Shown here: one piece after another, positions 55,958-64,000 of the stretch
How positions within the stretch are numbered: position 1 is the first letter of the stretch
Layout: every line of letters starts with the position of its first letter
Assembly: GCF_026107455.2 (NCBI RefSeq)
Contig: NZ_JAPCHY010000003.1
Coordinates: 248,001 to 312,000 of the forward strand
Direction: 5' to 3'
DNA from: Xanthomonas chitinilytica
Lineage (GTDB): Bacteria; Pseudomonadota; Gammaproteobacteria; Xanthomonadales; Xanthomonadaceae
DNA: 64,000 nt
Made by a program: the position numbers and the translations under genes
Notes under the pieces: generated by a model
What the model was told of the DNA's origin: nothing
Database searches by the model: none
What the model saw: only the letters and a program-made list of their open reading frames with translations

Positions 55958-58900
55958 AACTCTCCGACATTTCCATCAAGCGGCCGGTGTTCGCGGTGGT
56001 GATGAGCCTGCTGCTCGTCGTGTTGGGCATCATGTCGTTCACCCGCCTGACCCTGCGCGAGCTGCCGGCGATCGATCCGCCCATCGTCTCGGTATCGGTG
56101 GACTACACCGGTGCCTCGGCGGCGGTCATCGAAAGCCGCGTCACCCAGGTGCTGGAAGACGCGCTGGCCGGCATCGAGGGCATCGACACCATCAACGCGC
56201 GCAGCACCAACGGCCGCGCCCAGGTCAGCATCGAGTTCACCGCCACCCGCGACATCGAGGCGGCGGCCAACGACGTCCGCGATGCGGTCAGCCGGGTCGC
56301 CGACCGCATGCCCGAAGAGGCGCGCCCGCCGGAGATCGCCAAGGTCGAGAGCGACGCCGATCCGATCATCTGGCTCAACATGAGCTCCACCACGATGGAC
56401 ACGCTGGAGCTCAGCGATTACGCCGACCGCTACGTGGTGGACCGCTTCTCCAGCCTGGATGGCGTGGCCCAGGTGCGCATCGGCGGCCGCCAGCGCTACG
56501 CGATGCGGATCTGGCTGGACCGCGACCAGCTGGCCGCGCGCGGGCTGACGGTGAACGATGTCGAGACCGCGCTGCGCAACGAGAACGTGGAGCTGCCGGC
56601 CGGCCGCATCGAGTCGGCCGACCGCGACTTCACCCTGCGCGTGGAGCGCAACTACATCAAGCCCGAGGACTTCGCCGGCATCCCGCTCGGCAAGGGCGCC
56701 GACGGCTACGTGGTGCGCATGGGCGACGTGGCGAAGATCGAGCTGGCCTCGGCCGAGCGCCGCGCCTACTACCGCAGCAACGGCGAGCCGAACATCGGCC
56801 TGGGCATCGTCAAGACCTCAACCGCCAACGCCCTGGACGTGGCCCGCGAGGCGCGCGAGGAAGCCGGGCGCATCGGGCAGACCCTGCCCGAGGGCACGCG
56901 CATCTTCGTCGCCTTCGACAACACCACCTTCATCGAAGCGGCGGTGGACCGCGTCTACGCCACCCTGGTGGAGGCGATGATCCTGGTGCTGCTGGTGATC
57001 TGGTTGTTCCTGGGCAGCTTCCGCGCCGCGCTGATCCCGGCGGTGACGGTGCCGGTATGCCTGGTGGCGGCGTTCATCGCGCTGTATGCGTTCGGGTTCT
57101 CGATCAACCTGCTGACCCTGCTGGCGCTGGTGCTGTGCATCGGCCTGGTGGTGGACGACGCCATCGTGGTGGTGGAGAACGTGCAGCGCCGCATCGACCT
57201 GGGCGAACCGCCGCTGGTGGCCTCCAAGCGCGGTACCGCGCAGGTGGCGTTCGCGGTGATCGCCACCACCGCGGTGCTGGTGGCGGTGTTCCTGCCGGTC
57301 GGCTTCCTGGAAGGCAACACCGGGCGCCTGTTTCGCGAACTGGCCGTCGCGCTGGCCGCGGCGGTGGCGCTGTCGGCGTTCGTGTCGCTGACGCTGACGC
57401 CGATGATGGCTTCCAAGCTGCTCAAGCCGCACTCGGGGCGGGCACCGCGCGGGCTGCACGGGGTGATCAACCGCAACCTCGAACGGCTGTCCACGGCCTA
57501 TGGCCGGGTGCTGGACGCGCATGTCGGGCAGACCTGGATCTACATCGCGGTGATGCTGCTGTCGCTGCTGGCCAGCGCCGCGCTGCTGAAGGTATTGCCC
57601 TCGGAACTGGCCCCGGCCGAGGACCGTGGCTCGTTCCAGATCATGATCGACGGCCCCGAGGGCGCCGGGTTCGACTACACGGTCGGGCAGGTGCAGCAGG
57701 TGGAGAGCATCGTGGCCGGCTTCGTCGGCGAGGACAAGCCGATCGTGCGCGCCAACCCGCGCGTGCCCGGCGGCTGGGGGTCGAGCGAGGAAATGCATAC
57801 CGGCCGCATCAGCGTGTTCCTGCAGCCGTGGCGCCAGCGGGATGTCGCCACCCGCGACGTCGCCGCCGATCTGCAGACGCACCTGGACGGCCTGCGCGGG
57901 GTACGCGTGCGCACCCAGGTCGGCGGCGGCCTGGTGCGCAGCGGCGGCCAGCCGTTCCAGATCGTGCTGGGCGGCCCGGAATACGAGGAGATCGCGCAGT
58001 GGCGCGACCGCCTGCTGGTGCGCATGGCCGACAACCCCGGCCTGGTGGGGCCGGATTCGGACTACAAGGAAACCCGGCCGCAGATGCGGGTCAACATCGA
58101 CCGCCAGCGCGCCGCCGACCTGGGCGTGAGCGTGACCGAGATCGGGCGCGCGCTGGAAACCATGATGGGCTCGCGCCGCGTCACCACCTTCGTCGACAAC
58201 GGCGAGGAGTACGACGTGATGGTGCAGGCCACGCGCGACGGCCGCGCCACGCCGAGCGACCTGGCGGCGATCCGGGTGCGCGGCAGCGGTGGCACGCTGA
58301 TCCCGCTGTCGAACCTGGTGACGCTGAGCGAAGTGGCCGAAGCCGGTACCCTGAACCGCTTCAACCGGCTGCGCTCGATCACCATCAACGCCGGCCTGGC
58401 GCCGGGCTACCCGCTGGGCGAAGCCATCGCCTGGGTGGAGCAGGTCGCCAGCGAGGAGCTGCCGGAGTACGCGCAGATCGACTGGAAGGGCGAGTCGCGC
58501 GAGTACAAGAACGCCGGCGGCGCGGTGCTGCTGACCTTCGCGATGGCGCTGCTGGTGGTCTACCTGGTGCTGGCCGCGCAGTTCGAGAGCTTCATCCATC
58601 CGCTGGTGATCATGCTCACCGTGCCGCTGGCGGTGCTGGGCGCGCTGGTGGGGTTGTGGCTCACCGGCGGCACGCTGAACCTCTTCAGCCAGATCGGCAT
58701 CGTGATGCTGGTGGGGCTGGCGGCCAAGAACGGCATCCTGATCGTGGAATTCGCCAACCAGCTGCGCGACCAGGGCCGCGACGTGCACCGGGCCATCGTC
58801 GAGTCGGCCATGGTGCGCCTGCGCCCGATCCTGATGACCTCGCTGGCCACGGTGTTCGGCGCGATCCCGCTGGTGGTGGCCGGCGGTCCGGGCTCGGCCA

Positions 58901-59079
58901 GCCGCGGCACCATCGGCGTGGTGGTGATCTTCGGCGTCTCGCTGTCCACCTTCCTGTCGCTGTTCGTGGTGCCGGCGTTCTATGCGCGGCTGGCGCCGTA
59001 CACCAAGTCGCCCGAGTCGGTGGCCAACGAACTGGAACAGCTGGAGCGGGAAACCCCCTCGGTCGGCGGCCATGCCTGA
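55954..59079 (+). CDS. RND-family multidrug efflux permease (HAE-1 type)
   Basis: A 1041-residue inner-membrane proton/drug antiporter. It begins MKLSDISIKRPVFAVVMSLL, has two large periplasmic loops, and carries the proton-relay aspartates in GLVVDDAIVVVENVQRR (Asp401, Asp402). Length and motifs match AcrB/MexB-like HAE-1 pumps. The adaptor gene is upstream and coupled; no outer-membrane TolC-like gene is adjacent, so it presumably uses a channel encoded elsewhere. The drug spectrum is not readable. Confidence 0.94.
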   Translation: MKLSDISIKRPVFAVVMSLLLVVLGIMSFTRLTLRELPAIDPPIVSVSVDYTGASAAVIESRVTQVLEDALAGIEGIDTINARSTNGRAQVSIEFTATRDIEAAANDVRDAVSRVADRMPEEARPPEIAKVESDADPIIWLNMSSTTMDTLELSDYADRYVVDRFSSLDGVAQVRIGGRQRYAMRIWLDRDQLAARGLTVNDVETALRNENVELPAGRIESADRDFTLRVERNYIKPEDFAGIPLGKGADGYVVRMGDVAKIELASAERRAYYRSNGEPNIGLGIVKTSTANALDVAREAREEAGRIGQTLPEGTRIFVAFDNTTFIEAAVDRVYATLVEAMILVLLVIWLFLGSFRAALIPAVTVPVCLVAAFIALYAFGFSINLLTLLALVLCIGLVVDDAIVVVENVQRRIDLGEPPLVASKRGTAQVAFAVIATTAVLVAVFLPVGFLEGNTGRLFRELAVALAAAVALSAFVSLTLTPMMASKLLKPHSGRAPRGLHGVINRNLERLSTAYGRVLDAHVGQTWIYIAVMLLSLLASAALLKVLPSELAPAEDRGSFQIMIDGPEGAGFDYTVGQVQQVESIVAGFVGEDKPIVRANPRVPGGWGSSEEMHTGRISVFLQPWRQRDVATRDVAADLQTHLDGLRGVRVRTQVGGGLVRSGGQPFQIVLGGPEYEEIAQWRDRLLVRMADNPGLVGPDSDYKETRPQMRVNIDRQRAADLGVSVTEIGRALETMMGSRRVTTFVDNGEEYDVMVQATRDGRATPSDLAAIRVRGSGGTLIPLSNLVTLSEVAEAGTLNRFNRLRSITINAGLAPGYPLGEAIAWVEQVASEELPEYAQIDWKGESREYKNAGGAVLLTFAMALLVVYLVLAAQFESFIHPLVIMLTVPLAVLGALVGLWLTGGTLNLFSQIGIVMLVGLAAKNGILIVEFANQLRDQGRDVHRAIVESAMVRLRPILMTSLATVFGAIPLVVAGGPGSASRGTIGVVVIFGVSLSTFLSLFVVPAFYARLAPYTKSPESVANELEQLERETPSVGGHA

Positions 59080-59611
59080 GCCGTCGCCGCGGATCGAGGG
59101 CGACGGCTTCGCGCTGCGGCGCTGGCGCGCGGACGACCTGGATACGCTGGTGCTCCACGCCAACGACGAGGCGGTCTCGCAGGGGCTGCGCGACCGCTTC
59201 CCGTATCCCTATACCCGCGCCGACGGCGAGGCCTTCCTGTCCGGACGCATCCTGCCGCTGGACGGCCCGACCCTGGCGATCGAGGTCGAGGGCCGCGCCT
59301 GCGGCGGCATCGGCGCCAGCGCGGGCAGCGGCGAACGCGCGCACAGCGCCGAGCTGGGCTACTGGCTGGGCCGGGCGCTGTGGGGCCGCGGGATCATGAC
59401 CCGGGTGGTCGCGGCATACGTCCCGTGGGCGCTGCGCACGCTGCGGCTGTACCGGCTGCAGGCCGAGGTGCTCGATTCCAACCCGGCCTCGGCCCGGGTG
59501 CTGCTGAAGAACGGTTTCGTCGAGGAAGGCACGGCCCGTCGCGCCGTGTTCAAGCGCGGCGTGCTGCACGATCTGCGCCGCTTCGCCCTGACCCGCGCGG
59601 CGCTGGACTGA
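59072..59611 (+). CDS. GNAT-family N-acetyltransferase
   Basis: A 179-residue acetyltransferase with ELGYWLGRALWGRGIMTRVVAAYV (acetyl-CoA loop) and RLQAEVLDSNPASARVLLKNGFVEEG, the RimJ/RimL-like signature. ATG 59072 lies inside the end of the pump gene (8-base overlap), so expression may be linked to the efflux pair, but a role in resistance is only a possibility. The acceptor is unknown. Confidence 0.88.
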   Translation: MPEPSPRIEGDGFALRRWRADDLDTLVLHANDEAVSQGLRDRFPYPYTRADGEAFLSGRILPLDGPTLAIEVEGRACGGIGASAGSGERAHSAELGYWLGRALWGRGIMTRVVAAYVPWALRTLRLYRLQAEVLDSNPASARVLLKNGFVEEGTARRAVFKRGVLHDLRRFALTRAALD

Positions 59612-59743
59612 GGCCGGCGCGGGAGGCCGGCCGGCGCGTTCATCGAAATTGCCACTACGCAGCCCGCTGCGGATCGTGGAGAATCGACGCGTCCTCCCGG
59701 CCGACGGGGACGTTCCCTTGTTTCCGCCGACTGGAGAGAGCGC

Positions 59744-61267
59744 GTGGAAGAAGTAATCAATTTCATCAACGACATCATCTGGAGCAACGCCCTCATCGTC
59801 ATGTGCCTGGGCGCAGGCTTGTGGTTCACCCTGCGCACGCGCGTCATGCAGGTCCGCGGCTTCGCCGAGATGTGCCGGCTGACGGTCACCGGGCAGAAGT
59901 CCGAGGCCGGCGTGTCCTCGTTCCAGGCGCTGGCCATTTCCATGGCCGGGCGCATGGGCATCGGCAACATCGCCGGCGTCGCCACCGCCATCGCCTATGG
60001 CGGTCCCGGTGCGATCTTCTGGATGTGGGTGATGGGCTTCCTCGGCGCCTCGACCTCGTACGTCGAGTGCACCCTGGCGCAGGTCTACAAGACCAAGGAC
60101 GCCGAGGGCCGCTACCGCGGAGGCCCGGCGTACTACATCGAGAAGGCCATGGGCCTGAAGTGGTACGCCACCGCCTTCGCCATCGCTACCATCGTCGCCA
60201 CCGGCCTGCTGCTGCCGGGCGTGCAGGCCAACGCCATCGCCGACAGCGCCAGCAACGTGCTGTGCAGCGGCGCCGACGGCTGCGCCGCGGTCGGCGGGAT
60301 GGGGGCGATGAAGCTGTGGATCGGCCTGGGCGTGGCGCTGCTGCTGGCGGCGATCATCTTCGGCGGCATCAAGCGCATCGCCACCTTCGCCGAGGTCGTG
60401 GTGCCGTTCATGGCGCTGGCCTTCATCCTGATGGCGGTGACGGTGATGGTGCTCAACGCCGACAAGGTGCCGCAGATGTTCTCCGACATCTTCTCCAGCG
60501 CCTTCGGCGCGCATGCCGCGTTCGGCGCGATCATCGGCCAGGCCATCGCCTGGGGCGTGAAGCGCGGCATCTACGCCAACGAGGCCGGCCAGGGCACCGG
60601 CCCGCACGCCGCCGCCGCCGCCGAGGTCTCGCACCCGGCCAAGCAGGGCTACGTGCAGGCCTTCGCCATCTACTTCGACACCATGCTGGTCTGCACTTCC
60701 ACCGCGTTCCTGGTGCTGTCCACCGGCATGTACAACACGTTCCGGGTGGTCAAGGAGGGCGGCAAGGAAACGCTGGAGGCGGTGTTCACCGGCGTGCCGG
60801 GGGTGCAGCCTTCCGAGGGAGCGCAGTTCACCCAGGCCGCGGTGGAATCGGTGCTGCCGGGCTGGGGCGCCGGCTTCGTGGCGCTGGCGCTGTTCTTCTT
60901 CGCCTTCACCACGATCATGGCCTATTACTACATGGCCGAGACCAACCTGACCTACATCGCCGGAACCCGGCGTACCCACCCGCTGGCGACGCTGCTGCTG
61001 CGCCTGGGCATCATCGCGATGGTGGTCTTCGGCGCCTACCACAACGCCAAGGTGGCCTGGGCGCTGGGTGATATCGGCGTCGGCCTGATGGCCTGGCTCA
61101 ACATCATCGCCATCCTGATCCTGCAGAAGCCGGCGATGGCCGCCCTGCGCGACTACGAACGACAGAAGAAGCTGGGCCTGGACCCGGTGTTCGATCCGGA
61201 CGCGCTGGGCATCCGCAATGCGGACTTCTGGCGCGAGCGCCGGCAGAAGGCCCTCGCCGGTGAATGA
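59744..61267 (+). CDS. Sodium:alanine symporter (AGCS family)
   Basis: A 507-residue inner-membrane carrier importing alanine or glycine with sodium. The family signature GGPGAIFWMWVMGFLGASTSYVECTLAQ and KRGIYANEAGQGTGPHAAAAA are present, with about ten membrane helices. The start is GTG 59744, preceded by GGAGAG. The last bases overlap the TrmH/RlmB-type gene by eight bases. Confidence 0.93.
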   Translation: MEEVINFINDIIWSNALIVMCLGAGLWFTLRTRVMQVRGFAEMCRLTVTGQKSEAGVSSFQALAISMAGRMGIGNIAGVATAIAYGGPGAIFWMWVMGFLGASTSYVECTLAQVYKTKDAEGRYRGGPAYYIEKAMGLKWYATAFAIATIVATGLLLPGVQANAIADSASNVLCSGADGCAAVGGMGAMKLWIGLGVALLLAAIIFGGIKRIATFAEVVVPFMALAFILMAVTVMVLNADKVPQMFSDIFSSAFGAHAAFGAIIGQAIAWGVKRGIYANEAGQGTGPHAAAAAEVSHPAKQGYVQAFAIYFDTMLVCTSTAFLVLSTGMYNTFRVVKEGGKETLEAVFTGVPGVQPSEGAQFTQAAVESVLPGWGAGFVALALFFFAFTTIMAYYYMAETNLTYIAGTRRTHPLATLLLRLGIIAMVVFGAYHNAKVAWALGDIGVGLMAWLNIIAILILQKPAMAALRDYERQKKLGLDPVFDPDALGIRNADFWRERRQKALAGE

Positions 61268-62093
61268 TCCCTGGAAATCCGCGCGGCGTCCGTCCGCGCG
61301 TCCGCCGCGCGCCACGGCGCCACCGGCGACCGCGGCCGGCGGCAACGTGGTGCGCGGCAACGACGAGCTGCGGCTGTACGGGGTTAACGCGGTGCTGGCG
61401 ATGTTCGCCGCGCGGCCGCAGGCGCTGCGCAAGCTGTACCTGGCCGAGGCGCTGATCCCGCGGCTGCAGCCGCTGCTGAAATGGTGCGTGGCCAACCGCG
61501 TCGGCTACCGGGTGGTGGCCGAGGGCGACCTCAACAAGCTGGCCGCGACCACCCACCACGAAGGCGTGGTGGCCGACGTGCTGCGGGCCGAGCCGCTGCC
61601 GCTGGCGGCCTGGCTGGCGGCGTTGCCGGCCGGGCCGGCGCTGGCGCTGTGGCTGGATGGCGTGGGCAATCCGCACAACTTCGGCGCGATCCTGCGCTCG
61701 GCCGCGCATTTCGGCGTGGCCGGGATCCTGCTGCCGGCCGGTTCCGGCCTGGCGCTGTCCGGGGCCGCGGCACGCGTGGCCGAAGGCGGCGCCGAAGCGG
61801 TGCCGCTGGTGCGGCTGCCGGTCGCCGCGCAGGCGACGGCGCAGCTGCGCGATGCCGGTTTCAGCCTGGCCGCGACCCTGGTGGACGGCGGCGACGACCT
61901 GTTCGCGGCCGCATTGCCGCAGCGCCTGGTCTACGTGATGGGTGCCGAGGGCCAGGGCATGGACCGCGATTTCGCCGCTGCCTGCGACCTGCGCCTGTCG
62001 ATTCCCGGCAGCGGCGCGGTGGAAAGCCTCAACGTCGCCTCGGCCACCGCCGTGTTCCTGGCCATCGGCGCCAGCCGGAGGCCGGTGGGGTGA
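61260..62093 (+). CDS. TrmH/RlmB-family RNA methyltransferase
   Basis: A 277-residue SpoU/TrmH methyltransferase. An N-terminal substrate-binding domain (ELRLYGVNAVLAMFAARPQALRKLYLAE) is followed by the knotted SPOUT domain with LWLDGVGNPHNFGAILRSAAHFGV, LVYVMGAEGQGMDRD and IPGSGAVESLNVASATAVFLA. It probably methylates a ribose 2'-OH in rRNA, as RlmB does at G2251, though TrmH-like tRNA activity is possible. GTG 61260 is chosen by the AGAAGG upstream and the overlap with the symporter stop. Confidence 0.92.
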   Translation: MNDPWKSARRPSARPPRATAPPATAAGGNVVRGNDELRLYGVNAVLAMFAARPQALRKLYLAEALIPRLQPLLKWCVANRVGYRVVAEGDLNKLAATTHHEGVVADVLRAEPLPLAAWLAALPAGPALALWLDGVGNPHNFGAILRSAAHFGVAGILLPAGSGLALSGAAARVAEGGAEAVPLVRLPVAAQATAQLRDAGFSLAATLVDGGDDLFAAALPQRLVYVMGAEGQGMDRDFAAACDLRLSIPGSGAVESLNVASATAVFLAIGASRRPVG

Positions 62094-62905
62094 ATCGCGG
62101 CGGGCTGCGCGATCTCGGGCAGTGGCGGTCCGTGGCCGGGGCATGGCTGGCGCAGGAGCGGGAAGGCGCGCCGGCACCGTTGCCGCTGCGCGGGCAATGT
62201 CCGTTGTGCCGCGAGGACGTGGCGTTCGAGGGCGATCCTTCGGCCGGCAGCATCCGCGAAGGACTGCACTGCCGGAACTGCGGCGCCACCGCGCGGCAGC
62301 GTTCGGTGGCCGCGGTGCTGCTGCAGTCGCTGCCGGCGCCCGGGCAGGCGCGGGTCTACGCCACCGAACAGGCCAGCGGCTTCTATCGCCTGCTGCGCCG
62401 GCAGGTCGGTCGCCTGCATGGCGGCGAGTACGGGCTGGGCCTGGCCAGGCGGCTGCGGCTGCAGGCCTGGATGTGGCGCCACGGCCTGTACCAATGGTTG
62501 CGCCTGCGCGACGTGACCGCACTCGACTTCGACGATGCCTGCCTGGATGCGGTGGTCAGCCTCGACGTGCTCGAGCATGTTCCCGATACCGCCCGCGCGC
62601 TGCGCGAGATGGCGCGCGTGCTCCGCCCCGGCGGGGTGCTGGTGTTCTCGGTGCCGTTCTACCAGGACGCCGCGCACAGCACCCGGGTGGCGTGGTTCCA
62701 GGCCGACGGCCAGCTGGCTTTCGCGGGGGAGCCCGAATACCACGGCGATCCGGTCTCCGGCGGCGTGCTGTGCTTCCACCATTTCGGCTGGGACCTGCTG
62801 GCGGCGCTGCGCGAGGCCGGCTTCCGCGATGCCGAGGTGCTGCGCGTCCACGACCCGCGGGCCGGGCTGCCGCAGGGGCAGTGGGTGTTCCGCGCCACGC
62901 GCTGA
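62090..62905 (+). CDS. Class I-like methyltransferase with N-terminal zinc-ribbon motif
   Basis: A 271-residue protein starting at GTG 62090 (overlapping the upstream stop as GTGA). CPLC (37-40) and CRNC (61-64) form a probable zinc ribbon. The C-terminal half has methyltransferase motifs (ALDFDDACLDAVVSLDVLEHVPD, ALREMARVLRPGGVLVFSVPF), but the Gly-rich SAM motif I is not visible; the corresponding region reads ARVYATEQASGFYRLL. It is most likely a methyltransferase-like enzyme of unknown substrate, coupled to the RNA methyltransferase gene. Confidence 0.8.
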   Translation: MNRGGLRDLGQWRSVAGAWLAQEREGAPAPLPLRGQCPLCREDVAFEGDPSAGSIREGLHCRNCGATARQRSVAAVLLQSLPAPGQARVYATEQASGFYRLLRRQVGRLHGGEYGLGLARRLRLQAWMWRHGLYQWLRLRDVTALDFDDACLDAVVSLDVLEHVPDTARALREMARVLRPGGVLVFSVPFYQDAAHSTRVAWFQADGQLAFAGEPEYHGDPVSGGVLCFHHFGWDLLAALREAGFRDAEVLRVHDPRAGLPQGQWVFRATR

Positions 62906-62927
62906 GCGATTGCCGGCGCGGAAAGCA

Positions 62928-62951
62928 CGAAGGCGCCCGCGGGCGCCTTCG
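62928..62951. terminator. Strong hairpin after the methyltransferase gene
   Basis: CGAAGGCGCCC (62928-62938) pairs with GGGCGCCTTCG (62941-62951). The loop is minimal and no T-tract follows (GCATTCG), so it may be a weak or bidirectional terminator for this gene and the convergent peptidase gene. Confidence 0.5.
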
Positions 62952-63043
62952 CATTCGATGGTTCCGTTGCCCGCTTGAAGCGGCCAGCGGAACCGTGGCC
63001 GTGGTCCGCGCCTGCGCGGGGACGACGGCGGCTGTTGCCGCTC

Positions 63044-64000
63044 CTACTCCTGCGGGGGCGCGGTTTCCCTGGCCTCGCTGCCGAAGCCGCCTTCGGCCTC
63101 GGCGGCCAGGTAGGCGAACACGGTGTAGGCGGCCACGTTCTGCGCCAGCGCCTGCGGGTCGATCTTGTCCAGGGTGTCGTCGGCGGTGTGGTGCAGGTCG
63201 AAGTAGTCGCTGCCGTCCTGCGCCAGCCAGGCCCAGGCGCCGCCCTTGGCCGCCAGCGGGATGATGTCCGGGCCGGGGCCACCCTTGTCCGGCGCGTATT
63301 CGATGCCCAGCGGCTTGAGCGCCTCGGCGATCTGCGCGGTCGCCTCGCGCGAGCCGTCCGGGTTCGGCGAGCCGGTGTTGAAGGCGTAGATGCGGCCGGC
63401 GCCGAAGTCGCTCTCGGCGGCGAGCTGGTGCAGCGCGATCTCGCCGGCCGCCGCGCGTGCGTCGGCGTAGGCCTTGCCGCCGAGCAGCCCCTGTTCCTCG
63501 TTGGCGAAGGCGATCACGCGGATGGTGCGCTTGGGAGCCTGCTCGAGTTTGCCGATCAGATGGCCGGCGGCCATGGTGATGCCGATGCCGGCGGCATCGT
63601 CGACCGCGCCGGTGCCCAGGTCCCAGGAGTCCAGGTGGCCGCCGATCACCACCACTTCCCTGGGCAGGCTGCGCCCGGTGATCTCGCCGATCACGTTCTG
63701 CGAGGTGTACTCGCCGTCCCAGCCGCAATCCAGCGTCACCCGGATGCGGGTGGTGCCGCGCGCCGCCAGCCGTGCCAGCTGGTTGGCGTCGGGCACCGAC
63801 AGCGCCGCCGCCGGTACCGGCGTCAGGCCCTCGTCGAAGCGGGTGATGCCGGTGTGCGGCACGCGATGCGAATCGGTGCCGGCCGAACGCATGACGAAGC
63901 CGATGGCGCCCTTGCGGATCGCTTCCGACGGCCCCTTGCTGCGCACCGCGCCGCCGATGCCGTAGTCCTTGCCGTCGCGCGAGGCGCTCATCTGGTAGTC
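63044..64000 (-). CDS. M28-family metallopeptidase, C-terminal part
   Basis: The frame runs off the right edge of the window (continuing DYQ upstream of MSASRDGKDYG), so the N-terminus and signal are missing. The visible 318 residues form the M28 zinc aminopeptidase domain: GGHLDSWDLGTGAVDDAAG (metal ligands His and Asp), AFANEEQGLLGG (general-base glutamate), and DLHHTADDTLDKIDP (final ligand His). A PA insert domain lies near the visible N-terminus (GAIGFVMRSAG). Such enzymes are exported and degrade peptides in the periplasm or outside. Confidence 0.93.
   Translation of the reverse strand, partial: DYQMSASRDGKDYGIGGAVRSKGPSEAIRKGAIGFVMRSAGTDSHRVPHTGITRFDEGLTPVPAAALSVPDANQLARLAARGTTRIRVTLDCGWDGEYTSQNVIGEITGRSLPREVVVIGGHLDSWDLGTGAVDDAAGIGITMAAGHLIGKLEQAPKRTIRVIAFANEEQGLLGGKAYADARAAAGEIALHQLAAESDFGAGRIYAFNTGSPNPDGSREATAQIAEALKPLGIEYAPDKGGPGPDIIPLAAKGGAWAWLAQDGSDYFDLHHTADDTLDKIDPQALAQNVAAYTVFAYLAAEAEGGFGSEARETAPPQE

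Noticed and set aside
58685..61495. 936-codon minus-strand frame opposite the RND pump and alanine symporter genes
   Set aside because: Antisense shadow of three conserved plus-strand genes.

Overview
The window is a GC-rich chromosomal segment from a gammaproteobacterium of the Xanthomonadaceae/Lysobacteraceae (Xanthomonas, Stenotrophomonas, Pseudoxanthomonas, Lysobacter group). I base this on the protein make-up: a protein ending in an XVIPCD secretion domain, a fused CysNC, a PAPS-type CysH, a class I animal-like aldolase and type IV pilus PilP-PilQ. I cannot fix the genus from sequence alone. I see no rRNA, tRNA, insertion sequence, prophage or CRISPR array.

Layout. 1-2.3 kb: end of the pilMNOPQ locus (partial pilP, complete pilQ), closed by a strong terminator. 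2.4-9.2 kb: a tightly overlapping Bat-type operon (MoxR ATPase, DUF58, DUF4381, VWA protein BatA, a BatB-BatC-like fusion, BatD). 9.3-12.8 kb: an SLC1-family symporter and transketolase. 12.9-16.0 kb (minus): NADAR protein, acetyl-CoA hydrolase family protein, flavin reductase. 16.1-18.7 kb: a BlaI/BlaR1-type regulatory operon with two dyad operators and a TonB-domain lipoprotein, but no beta-lactamase. 18.8-20.8 kb (minus): an antibacterial-type pair, a putative type IV secretion effector (HEAMH metallopeptidase-like N-terminus, C-terminal XVIPCD) and an upstream lipoprotein that is the likely immunity protein. 21.2-25.1 kb (minus): modABC behind a persulfide-dioxygenase-like enzyme and an S1/P1 nuclease. 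25.2-37.3 kb: ompW and gapA diverging around a perfect FNR-type box, then a DUF2339/DUF3999/LprI operon, a GNAT, and the glycolytic genes pgk, pyk and fba. 37.4-40.5 kb: a large secreted protein of unknown function and a macrodomain protein.

40.8-54.8 kb is a sulfur assimilation region: cysG-cysK and cysB diverge around a dyad, and cysJIH and cysD-cysNC diverge from a second intergenic region. Together these encode sulfate activation (ATP sulfurylase and APS kinase), PAPS reduction, sulfite reduction with the siroheme synthase it needs, cysteine synthase, and the LysR regulator. A copper module (His/Met-rich DUF2946 protein and TonB-dependent copper receptor) sits inside it. 54.9-64.0 kb: an RND efflux adaptor and pump, a GNAT, a sodium:alanine symporter, a TrmH/RlmB-type rRNA methyltransferase, an atypical methyltransferase and a partial M28 peptidase.

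Genes are densely packed, with many ATGA/TGATG stop-start overlaps that imply translational coupling. A REP-like palindromic family (core GGAGCGACGTCAGTCGCGA) occurs as inverted pairs at about 21.05, 40.65 and 47.28 kb.
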